33,529 bases of DNA from Bradyrhizobium elkanii WSM2783 (GTDB lineage: Bacteria; Pseudomonadota; Alphaproteobacteria; Rhizobiales; Xanthobacteraceae): NCBI RefSeq assembly GCF_000472865.1, contig NZ_AXAP01000090.1, forward strand, positions 1 through 33,529, in the 5' to 3' direction. A program made the translations under genes and the position numbers. Below the pieces are notes generated by a model that was not told the DNA's origin, made no database searches, and was given only the letters and a program-made list of their open reading frames with translations. Below, one piece after another: positions 15,813-23,586 of the stretch; the first letter of the stretch is position 1; every line of letters starts with the position of its first letter.

Positions 15813-16118
15813 TTATTCCTCCGGCTCGGTCGTAAACAGCAGCGGATAGCCCTTGGCGCGGCCGGCGTCAGTGGCGCGGGTCGCCTTTGTCTCGGCGACG
15901 TCCTTGGTGAAGACCGCAACCACGCAGACGCCGCGCTGGTGTGCGGTGAGCATCACCTTGTAGGCCTGGTCCTCGGTCATGCGGAATTCCGCCTTCAGCA
16001 CGGTGACGACGAATTCGCGCGGCGTGTAATCGTCGTTGATCAGGATGACCTTGTGCAGGCGCGGCCGTTCTACCTTGGTCTTGACCTTGGTTTTGGGGGT
16101 GGTGACGGTGTCGCTCAT
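15813..16118 (-). CDS. clpS: ATP-dependent Clp protease adapter ClpS
   Basis: A 101-residue adapter that binds N-degron substrates and hands them to ClpA of the ClpAP protease. The core starts at LHKVILINDDYTPREFV (21-37); Asn28, Asp29 and Asp30 form the N-terminal amino-group pocket, and His60 in LTAHQRG completes it. The N-terminal 20 residues are the usual flexible K/T-rich tail. Start: ATG 16118, with GCAGGAAG about 11 nt upstream; the same frame is open far upstream without homology. clpA, often the next gene, is absent here: the next gene is a membrane protein. Confidence 0.93.
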   Translation of the reverse strand: MSDTVTTPKTKVKTKVERPRLHKVILINDDYTPREFVVTVLKAEFRMTEDQAYKVMLTAHQRGVCVVAVFTKDVAETKATRATDAGRAKGYPLLFTTEPEE

Positions 16119-16385
16119 GGTGCGGCACTTCCTGCTGCTCTGCGAACCGAAAATAATACCGCCTTCCTGGCGATCCCGGAACCGGGGGTTTTTGCACGGG
16201 CTCCTTGCAGGAGCGGGATAATCGCGGGCAAGCGACAAAACCTCGCCAAAATCGCGGCGAGTACAAGGCGAGGCTAGCAGAGCTGGACGGAAGGCTAACC
16301 TGAATGTGAAGGACAAATGATGTTCGCCCTTTGCGCCGCGCAGTTTGCGTGTCACCATTGTTGACGTTCGACGGGAGGGCAGCTC

Positions 16386-17237
16386 ATGCGCTGGTATGTC
16401 TCGATCGGGGTTGTGCTTGTCGCAGGCTGGCTCGTCGGCGGCGACGGGGCTGGCATCGCCGCGCCGGGGCCGGGCAACCAGGGCACCCGCCAGGTGGTGG
16501 AGAAGGACGCGAACCCCACCGTCGATGTCGAACTGATACTTGCCGTCGACGTCTCCTATTCCATGGACATGGACGAACTCGCGATCCAGCGCGAGGGCTA
16601 CGCGCAGGCAATCGTATCGAAGGAGTTCCTGCAGGCACTCAAGGCCGGTCCGAACGGCAAGATCTCGGTGACCTATTTCGAATGGGCCGCTTCCTCTGAT
16701 CAGAAGATCATCATTCCCTGGCGGCTGATCGACGGCCCCGAAACGGCCGACGCTGTTGCCGCCGAGATCATGAAGACGCCGATCCGCCGGGCGTCGCGGA
16801 CCTCGATCTCGGGTGCGATCAATTTCGCGGTGCCGCTGTTCGACGAAGATCCGTATCGCGGCCTCAGGCGCGTGATCGACATTTCCGGCGACGGCCCCAA
16901 CAATAACGGCGCGCCGGTCTCGACCGCGCGCGACGCGGCGCTGGAGAAGGGCATCGTCATCAACGGCCTCCCGATCATGGTGAAGGAGCCGTCCTATTCC
17001 ACCATGGATATCGACAATCTCGATCAGTATTACGAGGACTGCGTGATCGGCGGTCCGGGCTCCTTCGTGGTGACGATCAAGGAGCGCGAGAAGTTCAACG
17101 AAGCGATCCGCACCAAGCTCCTGATGGAAGTCGCCGGCCGTACGCCGGAGCGCAAGATCGTGCCGGTGGCCGAAAAGGAGCCGCGCGTGAGCTGCATGAT
17201 CGGGGAAAAGATCTGGCAGGATCGGTGGGGGAGGTAG
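16386..17237 (+). CDS. DUF1194 von Willebrand factor A-type protein, exported
   Basis: A 283-residue predicted secreted protein. The N-terminus (about 1-26) is a signal peptide ending near GIAAP. A VWA-like domain follows, with the MIDAS start DVSYSMD (Asp55, Ser57, Ser59) and later SISGAINFAV and the ISGDGPNNNG segment supplying the other metal-binding residues. The C-terminal part has DQYYEDCVIGGPGSFV, typical of DUF1194. VWA domains mediate metal-dependent protein contacts; the partner is unknown. GGGAGG lies 7 nt before ATG 16386, a strong ribosome site. It stands alone, divergent from clpS across a 267-bp gap in which only small hairpins are seen. Confidence 0.87.
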   Translation: MRWYVSIGVVLVAGWLVGGDGAGIAAPGPGNQGTRQVVEKDANPTVDVELILAVDVSYSMDMDELAIQREGYAQAIVSKEFLQALKAGPNGKISVTYFEWAASSDQKIIIPWRLIDGPETADAVAAEIMKTPIRRASRTSISGAINFAVPLFDEDPYRGLRRVIDISGDGPNNNGAPVSTARDAALEKGIVINGLPIMVKEPSYSTMDIDNLDQYYEDCVIGGPGSFVVTIKEREKFNEAIRTKLLMEVAGRTPERKIVPVAEKEPRVSCMIGEKIWQDRWGR

Positions 17238-17260
17238 CGTCCGTCGCTAACAGTGGAGCA

Positions 17261-17293
17261 GCCCTCTCCCACAAGGGGCGAGGGCACATCAAC
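17261..17293. repeat. Intergenic repeat, family B, partial
   Basis: Contains CCCTCTCCCACAAGGGGCG followed by AGGGCACATCAAC, identical in core to one arm of the unit at 5799-5940. It sits between the convergent DUF1194 and nitroreductase-fold genes; only one arm is present. Confidence 0.7.
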
Positions 17294-17320
17294 CGGCACC
17301 TCCAAACCGGCAGGCGTCCG

Positions 17321-18412
17321 CTATGACATCTCGCGCATCACCTGTTCCGGTGCCCGGCGCAGCGAGTTCGGCAGAGCGGGCCCTGTGCCGAAGCGCATGA
17401 TGATGTCCGGGCGCCGACCGCCAAGATCCAACGAGGCGAATTGCGAGCGGATCGCGGGCACCTCGACCGATTGATTGACGAACGCATATTTTAGTCCGAG
17501 CGCGGTCGCCTGCAGTCCGAAACGCTGGCAGGCGCGGCCGACTGCGATCCAGTAGGCCTTGTCGCCGGCATCAGATGCAAGGACGACGACACCCGCCGAG
17601 CTTGCGATCTGCTCGCGATACTTCTTGTTCTCTGCCTCTTGGGTGAGGAAGAAGCTGAGAAGCGGCCGGGCAATCCAGGCGGGCAGCGCGGGATTTCCAG
17701 AGCAGCGCGAGAACAATCCGTCCATCTTCGCCATGGCGTCGGCTTCGCTGAAGCGCAGCCAGCGTCGCAGTTCGTCGATGAACGCCTTGTCGCGCATCTG
17801 TGCCGAGTTAGCCTGAACAACGTAGTCGGCGACGTCCAGGATCCCGGCCCGGTCGCTTATCATGATGGTCGAGACGCCAGGCTCCCGACATGCGCTCTCC
17901 AGCAAGCGCAGCGTCTCGGGTGAAACGGGCTTGCCGTCATAGATCGTGCGGGTGCTCTGGCGAACCGCGATCGCCTCGGCGAGCGGCGAGCTTGAGGCGG
18001 GGGCCGCTTCGAGGTCGATCACGACCTCGTCGCTCTCGACGATCGCATTGGCCTTCAGCCCGAGCATCGAGGCTGCCAGCACGAGGTTTTCCGCCGCGCA
18101 TCCCAGACTGACGAAGAGATGGTGGTCGTCCGGATCGACCACGGAGCATCTCCGTGTGAAGTCGGGCGCGATGACGATTCTGTCGGCGCTCGCGGTGAAG
18201 GTCCAGGGCTGCATGTTATGGCTGTTGGCCGCCAGGCTGGCAAAGCGCACCAGTTCTCGGTTTCGCGGCGTGGACCGCAACGGCGCTCTGATGATGCCGG
18301 CCGCCTCCTCATACGTCATTGCTGCTGCTCCTGCCTGCGACGATCGGCCTATGATCGCCGCCGCGCCAAGCCCAAGCGCGGTTCCGAACGTTTGTCGTCT
18401 ATCGATGAGCAT
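17321..18412 (-). CDS. Acg-like nitroreductase-fold protein with Tat-type leader
   Basis: A 363-residue protein. The leader has a twin-arginine-like motif RRQTFG (5-10), a hydrophobic stretch and an alanine-rich end (QAGAAA near 26-31), suggesting Tat export of a folded cofactor protein. The rest resembles Acg-type FMN-binding oxidoreductases: LVRFASLAANSHNMQPW (54-70) at the start of the domain, and a second nitroreductase-like half with VGRACQRFGLQATALGL. Substrate and redox activity are unknown; Acg-like proteins may sequester FMN. Start: ATG 18412, with GGAAG about 8 nt upstream, which also places RR next to the N-terminus; a GTG at 18436 has no ribosome site. Confidence 0.8.
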   Translation of the reverse strand: MLIDRRQTFGTALGLGAAAIIGRSSQAGAAAMTYEEAAGIIRAPLRSTPRNRELVRFASLAANSHNMQPWTFTASADRIVIAPDFTRRCSVVDPDDHHLFVSLGCAAENLVLAASMLGLKANAIVESDEVVIDLEAAPASSSPLAEAIAVRQSTRTIYDGKPVSPETLRLLESACREPGVSTIMISDRAGILDVADYVVQANSAQMRDKAFIDELRRWLRFSEADAMAKMDGLFSRCSGNPALPAWIARPLLSFFLTQEAENKKYREQIASSAGVVVLASDAGDKAYWIAVGRACQRFGLQATALGLKYAFVNQSVEVPAIRSQFASLDLGGRRPDIIMRFGTGPALPNSLRRAPEQVMREMS

Positions 18413-18521
18413 CGACCCGCTTCCACGCAATTCCACTAGAAAGCAGTTAGCGCCGTCGCGGCCTATGGCTGTTGACCGAGGTCAAAGCCTGCCGTCCTAC
18501 TACGCGAAGGGAGCCGCGGCA

Positions 18522-18690
18522 TTCTTCCCTTCTCCCCTTGTGGGAGAAGGTGGCGCGCATGCAATGCGCGCCGGATGAGGGATTCTCTCCGCGGCAACGG
18601 TGCGCGTGGAGGCAACCCCTCACCCAAACGAATTCGTGGCTGGCGACTGAGCAGCCCTCTCCCACAAGGGGCGAGGGCCCATCAACTGGC
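18522..18690. repeat. Intergenic repeat, family B, permuted unit
   Basis: The two arms of family B are both present but in the opposite order to 5799-5940: first CTTCTCCCCTTGTGGGAG with GATGAGGG, then ACCCCTCACCC and CCCTCTCCCACAAGGGG. An internal GCGCGCATGCAATGCGCGC hairpin replaces the GCGCGAAGCGC of the first copy. It fills most of the 310-bp gap 18413-18722, in which I see no gene. Confidence 0.75.
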
Positions 18691-18722
18691 ATCTCCGACG
18701 TGATGCGATTTGGCTACGGCGG

Positions 18723-19967
18723 TCAGCGCTTGCGCGTAAATCGCGCCACCAGCTCGACGTGCGGCGTGTGGCGGAACTGATCGACAGGTGTGACGCCTTC
18801 GATCCTGTAGCCGCCGTCGATCAGGATTTTTGCATCGCGGGCGAAGGTCGCGGCGTTGCAGGACACCGCCACGACGGTGGGCACCTTGCTTGCGGCAAGC
18901 TGGGTTGCCTGCGCCTGCGCGCCCTGGCGTGGCGGATCGAACACGACTGCGTCGTAGTCGCGCAATTCCTGCGGCACCAGCGGGCGGCGGAACAGGTCGC
19001 GTGGCTCGGCTTTGACCGGCTTCAAGCCCGCCGTCGAGGTCGCGGCCTTCTGCAGGCTCGTGACAGCGCCGGCGTCGCTATCGAAGGCGGCGACCCGCGA
19101 TTTCGCGGCGAGGCGCAGGGCGAACGGGCCGACGCCGCAGAAGAGATCGGCGACCTGCTTGGCGCGCTGGCAGTGATCGCTGACGAGCCGCGCCAGCGTC
19201 TCTTCGCCGGCGATTGTCGCTTGCAGGAACGAGCCCGGCGGCAGAATCACCTGGGCCGTTCCGATCATCACCGCGGGAGGGGCGCGCATCAGCACCAACT
19301 CGCCATGCCGCGTCAGCCGCGCCAGGCGATGCTGTTCGGCGATGCGCGACAGGGCGGCGATCATGGTCGAGGGCAGGGCGCCGGAGCCGCGGACGTCGAC
19401 ATCAAGGCCATTGAGGGTTGCAGTCACCTGGATGTCGAGCGGCTTGCCCATCGCTATCAACGGCTCGGCGATCGCCCAGGCTGCGTCGAGCGCGCCGCTG
19501 AGACCCGGATCGAGGATCGGACAACGATCGACGGGGATGATGTCGTGGGAACTTGCCGCGGCGAAGCCGACCTTGCGCACCTCATGCGTGCCCATCCGCG
19601 CGTGAAGCGTGATGCGGCGGCGCCCGAGGCCGTGGGCGTCGATCAGCGGGGCGACCTCGGCCGCAACCTTGGCCTGCGCCAGCGCCTCGACGACGAGCTC
19701 GCGCTTCCAGGCCTGGTAGCTTTCATGATCCCAATGCTGGATCGCGCAGCCGCCGCAGACGCCGAAATGCGGGCAGAACGGCGCGATGCGTTCGGGACTG
19801 GCGCGCTCGACCTGGAGCAATCGACGCCGGTCGGGATGGCCGGGAACGCTAGCCGCCTCGATCGTCTCGCCGGCGAGCGCATAAGGCACATAGATCGCCT
19901 GGCCGTTCTCCATCGCGACGCCGTCGCCGCGATGGCCGACATGGTCGATCACGAGCCGTTCAGCCAC
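18723..19967 (-). CDS. RlmD/TrmA-type RNA (uracil-5-)-methyltransferase
   Basis: A 414-residue SAM-dependent enzyme that methylates C5 of a uridine in rRNA or tRNA. An iron-sulfur ligand set is visible (Cys65, Cys71, Cys74, Cys149). The SAM site is DLFCGVGPFALRLA (274-287) and DPPRQG is at 344-349. The catalytic cysteine is Cys370 in VSCNAATFARD, and the general base is probably Glu404 in HVELV. The N-terminal segment is a short TRAM-like domain. Start: GTG 19967, where family similarity begins (AERLVIDHVGHRGDGV); it overlaps the tlyA stop by 8 nt, implying translational coupling. An ATG at 20117 would run through tlyA in another frame. Which uridine is modified cannot be told from sequence alone. 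Confidence 0.9.
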   Translation of the reverse strand: MAERLVIDHVGHRGDGVAMENGQAIYVPYALAGETIEAASVPGHPDRRRLLQVERASPERIAPFCPHFGVCGGCAIQHWDHESYQAWKRELVVEALAQAKVAAEVAPLIDAHGLGRRRITLHARMGTHEVRKVGFAAASSHDIIPVDRCPILDPGLSGALDAAWAIAEPLIAMGKPLDIQVTATLNGLDVDVRGSGALPSTMIAALSRIAEQHRLARLTRHGELVLMRAPPAVMIGTAQVILPPGSFLQATIAGEETLARLVSDHCQRAKQVADLFCGVGPFALRLAAKSRVAAFDSDAGAVTSLQKAATSTAGLKPVKAEPRDLFRRPLVPQELRDYDAVVFDPPRQGAQAQATQLAASKVPTVVAVSCNAATFARDAKILIDGGYRIEGVTPVDQFRHTPHVELVARFTRKR

Positions 19968-20712
19968 GGCGCGCGCCGAGGAAGAATTCGATGTTGCCGT
20001 CGCCGCCGGTGATCGGGGACGGAAAGACCTGGATATCGGTGCAGCCCTGGGCAGCGGCAAAGGCCGCGATGTCGTCGCAGATTTCCTGATGTACCATCGC
20101 GTTGCGGATGATGCCATGCTTCAAATGCTTTCGCTGGGCCTCGAATTGCGGCTTGATCAGCGCGAGCAGGTGCATCGGCGCTGCCGCGAGCGACAGCGCG
20201 ACCGGCAACACCAACTTCAGCGAGATGAAGCTGACGTCGATGACGACGACGTCCGGCCGCGCCGGCAGGCGCTTGCCCTCGAACGAGCGGATATCGGTCT
20301 CTTCCATCGACACGACCCTGGGATGGCCCTGCAGCGAAGGATGCAATTGGCCGTGCCCGACGTCGATGGCAAACACTAGGCTGGCGCCATTGGCGAGCAG
20401 CACCTCGGTGAAGCCGCCGGTCGAAGCGCCGACATCGAGGCAGACGTGACCTTCGATGTCTACAGGATATTGTTCCAGCGCCCCGGCCAGCTTCACGCCG
20501 CCGCGCGAAACATAGGGGTGCGCGGGCTCCGCCGACAGCGTCGCATCGGACGCAAGCGTATCGGAGGGTTTCGCCACCTGTTTGCCGTCCGCGATCACGA
20601 GCCCGGCTTCGATCGCCGCGCGCGCCCGCGCCCGGCTCTCGAACAGGCCGCGCTCAACCAGCAGCACATCCGCGCGCTTGCGCGGGGCATGCTCGCTTTC
20701 GCTTTTCTTCAT
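19960..20712 (-). CDS. tlyA: TlyA-family rRNA methyltransferase / hemolysin-like
   Basis: A 250-residue protein with an N-terminal S4 RNA-binding domain (about 12-70, RADVLLVERGLFESRARAR) and an FtsJ-like Rossmann methyltransferase domain (about 70-250). SAM motif LDVGASTGGFTEVLL (92-106); the catalytic tetrad typical of 2'-O-methyltransferases is consistent with Lys74 in SRGGVKLAGAL, Asp in VIDVSFISLK and Lys in LIKPQFEA. Mycobacterial TlyA methylates 16S and 23S rRNA; here substrate is inferred. Its ATG overlaps the upstream stop as ATGA (4 bp) and its own stop overlaps the next GTG start, so it is the centre of a coupled operon. Confidence 0.92.
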   Translation of the reverse strand: MKKSESEHAPRKRADVLLVERGLFESRARARAAIEAGLVIADGKQVAKPSDTLASDATLSAEPAHPYVSRGGVKLAGALEQYPVDIEGHVCLDVGASTGGFTEVLLANGASLVFAIDVGHGQLHPSLQGHPRVVSMEETDIRSFEGKRLPARPDVVVIDVSFISLKLVLPVALSLAAAPMHLLALIKPQFEAQRKHLKHGIIRNAMVHQEICDDIAAFAAAQGCTDIQVFPSPITGGDGNIEFFLGARRG

Positions 20713-21278
20713 CGGCTTCGACCCGTCTTTCGCCCGTGGTCTGCGGCAAGGCGGACGCAGGCCTCGAAGCAGGTGAGGTCGTGCCAGATATCCGCAGGTG
20801 CAGCCTTCGGCGTCACGAGCGGGCAGCCGTGCAGGTCGAGGGCGTGCATCATCATCAGATTGTCGGGCAAGCCAAACTCTTCCACAGTGAGGCCGTGTCC
20901 ATCGGCAAGGCGGCCGTCGGGCAACGTCGTCACTTCATATAGGCGCGCAACGCGAGTTGCATATGACGCGGGGTCGTTCGAATAGCCCAAGCACAATTTG
21001 CCGCGCCCCGCCATGTAGCCGAGCTCATAGACGGTGCCTGCGTCGGCACTGGGGCCACGAAACGGCGTCAAATTGGCGATGACGGCATCGGCCGCCTCCA
21101 TCATCGCCTCGTTGCCCTTGAAGATGATGAGGGAAGCGTCTAGCGCCGACAGATCGACCGCGTTGTCGAGCGGATAGAGGCCACTTAAGCCGTACCGCGT
21201 GCAAAGCTCGGCCTTGCGCCGTCCAATTTCCATCGCATCCGGCAGGAACACGTCGGGACCTGCCAGATAGATCTTCAT
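20709..21278 (-). CDS. Nucleoside 2-deoxyribosyltransferase-like protein
   Basis: A 189-residue protein of the nucleoside 2-deoxyribosyltransferase / DNPH1-like fold. It begins with KIYLAGPDVF (2-11) and carries the signature TPFRGPSADAGTVYELGYMAG (71-91), with Asp79 and the probable nucleophile Glu85. Family members cleave or exchange the N-glycosidic bond of deoxynucleosides or deoxynucleotides. Start: ATG 21278, 26 nt after the dxs stop; the frame is open further into dxs but without homology. No clear ribosome site. It overlaps tlyA by 4 bp. Its role between an isoprenoid and two RNA-modification genes is unclear; a nucleotide-sanitising role is possible. Confidence 0.85.
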   Translation of the reverse strand: MKIYLAGPDVFLPDAMEIGRRKAELCTRYGLSGLYPLDNAVDLSALDASLIIFKGNEAMMEAADAVIANLTPFRGPSADAGTVYELGYMAGRGKLCLGYSNDPASYATRVARLYEVTTLPDGRLADGHGLTVEEFGLPDNLMMMHALDLHGCPLVTPKAAPADIWHDLTCFEACVRLAADHGRKTGRSR

Positions 21279-21304
21279 CGCGGAATCCGCAGGCAAGCCT
21301 GAGG

Positions 21305-23230
21305 TCAGGCGAGCTTGACGGTCTCGGTCTTGAAATCCTTGCCGAGGGTCTCGAACACCTTGGCGACGATGCTCTTGGCGTCGAGGCCTGCCTGCGCATA
21401 CATCGCCGCCGGCGTGTCGTGATCGAGGAACACGTCGGGCAGCACCATCGAACGCATGCGCAGACCGCCGTCGAGCATGCCGTGCTCGGCGAGGAGCTGC
21501 ATCACATGCGAGCCGAAACCGCCGATCGAGCCTTCCTCGATGGCGATCAGGATTTCGTGGTCGCGCGCGAGCTTCAGGATCATCTCTTCGTCGAGCGGCT
21601 TCATGAAGCGCGCATCTGCGATCGTGGCGGAGAGGCCATGCGCCGCCAGCTCGTCGGCGGCCTTCTCGCATTCGGCGAGGCGGGTGCCGAAGGAGAGCAG
21701 GGCGACCTTCTTGCCTTGGCGGATGATGCGGCCCTTGCCGATCTCAAGGGGGATGCCGACTTCGGGCATTTCGACGCCGCGGCCTTCGCCGCGCGGATAG
21801 CGCACCGCGCTCGGGCGGTCGTTGATCGCCACCTGCGTTGCGACCATGTGCACGAGCTCCGCTTCGTCAGAGGCCGCCATGATGACGAAGTTCGGCAGAC
21901 AGCCGAGATAGGCGTTGTCGAACGAGCCGGCATGGGTCGCACCGTCGGCGCCGACCAGGCCGGCGCGGTCGATCGCGAAGCGGACCGGCAGGCTCTGGAT
22001 CGCGACGTCATGGACCACCTGGTCATAGCCGCGCTGCAGGAAGGTCGAGTAGATCGCGCAGAACGGCTTGTAGCCCTCGGCGGCAAGGCCGGCCGCGAAG
22101 GTCACGGCATGCTGCTCGGCGATGCCGACGTCAAACGTGCGGTTCGGGAACGCCTTGTTGAAGATGTCGATGCCGGTGCCGGACGGCATCGCGGCGGTGA
22201 TGCCAACGATCTTGTCGTCCTTCTGGGCTTCCTTGACGAGGCTCTGACCGAACACGTTCTGGTAGGCCGGCGCATTTGGCTTGGCCTTGCTCTGGGTGCC
22301 GGTGGCGACGTCGAACTTGACCACGGCGTGATACTTGTCGGCGGAGGCTTCTGCCGGGCCGTAGCCCTTACCCTTCTGCGTCACGACGTGGACCAGGATC
22401 GGGCCCGTATCCATGTCGCGGACGTTCTTCAGGACCGGCAGCAGGTGGTCGAGGTTGTGGCCGTCGATCGGACCGACATAATAGAAGCCGAGTTCCTCGA
22501 ACAGCGTGCCACCGTCCATCATGAAGCCGCGGGAATATTCTTCGACGCGGTTGGCGCGGTTGGCCAGCACCTTCGGCAGATGCTTGTTGATCTGCTTTGC
22601 CGCCTCGCGCAGCGAGCGGTAGGTCTTGCCCGAATAGAGCCGCGACAGATAGGCGCTCATCGCACCGACCGGCGGGGCGATCGACATGTCGTTGTCATTC
22701 AGGATCACGATCAGGCGCGAATTCATGGCGCCGGCATTGTTCATCGCCTCATAGGCCATGCCTGCCGACATCGCGCCGTCGCCGATCACGGCGATCACGT
22801 TGTTGGTGCCGCCGGAGAGATCGCGCGCCACCGCCATGCCGAGCCCGGCGGAGATCGAGGTCGAGGAATGGGCGGCGCCGAACGGATCGTAGTCGCTCTC
22901 GCTGCGCTTGGTGAATCCGGACAGGCCGCCGCCGGTGCGGAGCGTGCGGATGCGGTCGCGCCGGCCGGTCAGGATCTTGTGCGGATAGGCCTGGTGGCCC
23001 ACGTCCCAGATCAGCCGGTCGCGCGGGGTGTCGAAGACATAGTGGATCGCGGTGGTCAGCTCGACCACGCCGAGCCCGGCGCCGAAGTGGCCGCCCGTCA
23101 CGGAAACCGCGTCGATGGTTTCCTGCCGAAGCTCATCGGCGACCTGCCGTACCTGCTCCACCTTGAGCCGGCGCAGGTCGTCGGGCGTGCGGATTGTGTC
23201 GAGAAGCGGCGTCTTACTGTATGTGGTCAC
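21305..23230 (-). CDS. dxs: 1-deoxy-D-xylulose-5-phosphate synthase
   Basis: A 641-residue thiamine-diphosphate enzyme that joins pyruvate and glyceraldehyde-3-phosphate, the first and flux-controlling step of the MEP isoprenoid pathway. His48 in GGHFGAG, the ThDP/Mg motif GDGAMSAG (150-157) continuing to NDN (178-180), and the catalytic Glu372 in VGIAEQHAVT are all present. Length is standard. The start is GTG 23230 (VTTYSKTPLLDTI, read as Met), the family N-terminus, with TGGAA about 9 nt upstream. It leads the operon dxs - deoxyribosyltransferase-like - tlyA - RNA methyltransferase. I found no TPP riboswitch in the 356-bp upstream gap. Confidence 0.97.
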   Translation of the reverse strand: MTTYSKTPLLDTIRTPDDLRRLKVEQVRQVADELRQETIDAVSVTGGHFGAGLGVVELTTAIHYVFDTPRDRLIWDVGHQAYPHKILTGRRDRIRTLRTGGGLSGFTKRSESDYDPFGAAHSSTSISAGLGMAVARDLSGGTNNVIAVIGDGAMSAGMAYEAMNNAGAMNSRLIVILNDNDMSIAPPVGAMSAYLSRLYSGKTYRSLREAAKQINKHLPKVLANRANRVEEYSRGFMMDGGTLFEELGFYYVGPIDGHNLDHLLPVLKNVRDMDTGPILVHVVTQKGKGYGPAEASADKYHAVVKFDVATGTQSKAKPNAPAYQNVFGQSLVKEAQKDDKIVGITAAMPSGTGIDIFNKAFPNRTFDVGIAEQHAVTFAAGLAAEGYKPFCAIYSTFLQRGYDQVVHDVAIQSLPVRFAIDRAGLVGADGATHAGSFDNAYLGCLPNFVIMAASDEAELVHMVATQVAINDRPSAVRYPRGEGRGVEMPEVGIPLEIGKGRIIRQGKKVALLSFGTRLAECEKAADELAAHGLSATIADARFMKPLDEEMILKLARDHEILIAIEEGSIGGFGSHVMQLLAEHGMLDGGLRMRSMVLPDVFLDHDTPAAMYAQAGLDAKSIVAKVFETLGKDFKTETVKLA

Positions 23231-23377
23231 AGCGATATTCCAGTTCTTGAGGTCAGGGCCAGCGGCCCGACCGGAGATGGGGGCGCATCGATTGCGCCGT
23301 GAGAGTCCAGACGCCAGTTGCCGCCTTGGCAGGCCGGCGCCTGATTTGAAAGCCTAGATGCACTCCGGATCGAACCA

Positions 23378-23393
23378 CGTGATATGCATCACG
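23378..23393. promoter_or_regulatory. Inverted repeat upstream of dxs
   Basis: CGTGAT (23378-23383) and ATCACG (23388-23393) are exact inverted arms around ATGC, 148 bp upstream of the dxs start. The size suits a dimeric regulator site or small hairpin; function is inference. The remaining gap 23231-23586 holds only GC-rich hairpins (for example AGCCGC/GCGGCT at 23525-23539 and GGGTTCCC/GGGAGCCC just after) and no convincing gene. Confidence 0.3.
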
Positions 23394-23586
23394 CTGGTAA
23401 CTGCACCCGTCCCGGTCATTTTTTCAGCCCTTTAAGAGGTATCCGCTGCCGCCAAATCTGCGGCAAGCTGCCCCCAAACAGCCATAGAACGGCAAGCTTT
23501 ACACCAAAGCCGACGGCAAAGCCAAGCCGCCCAGCGGCTGGGTTCCCGGGGGAGCCCAAGCGGGGGAATTGAAAAGTCTACGGTTT

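Noticed and set aside
21419..23302. 627-codon plus-strand open frame
   Set aside because: Antisense shadow of dxs.
23384..23572. 62-codon plus-strand open frame between dxs and the hydrolase
   Set aside because: No ribosome site, no family features, and overlap with GC-rich hairpins; more likely chance.
23231..23586. TPP riboswitch upstream of dxs
   Set aside because: No CUGAGA-type thi-box motif or matching helices on the minus strand; dxs uses ThDP but that alone is not evidence.
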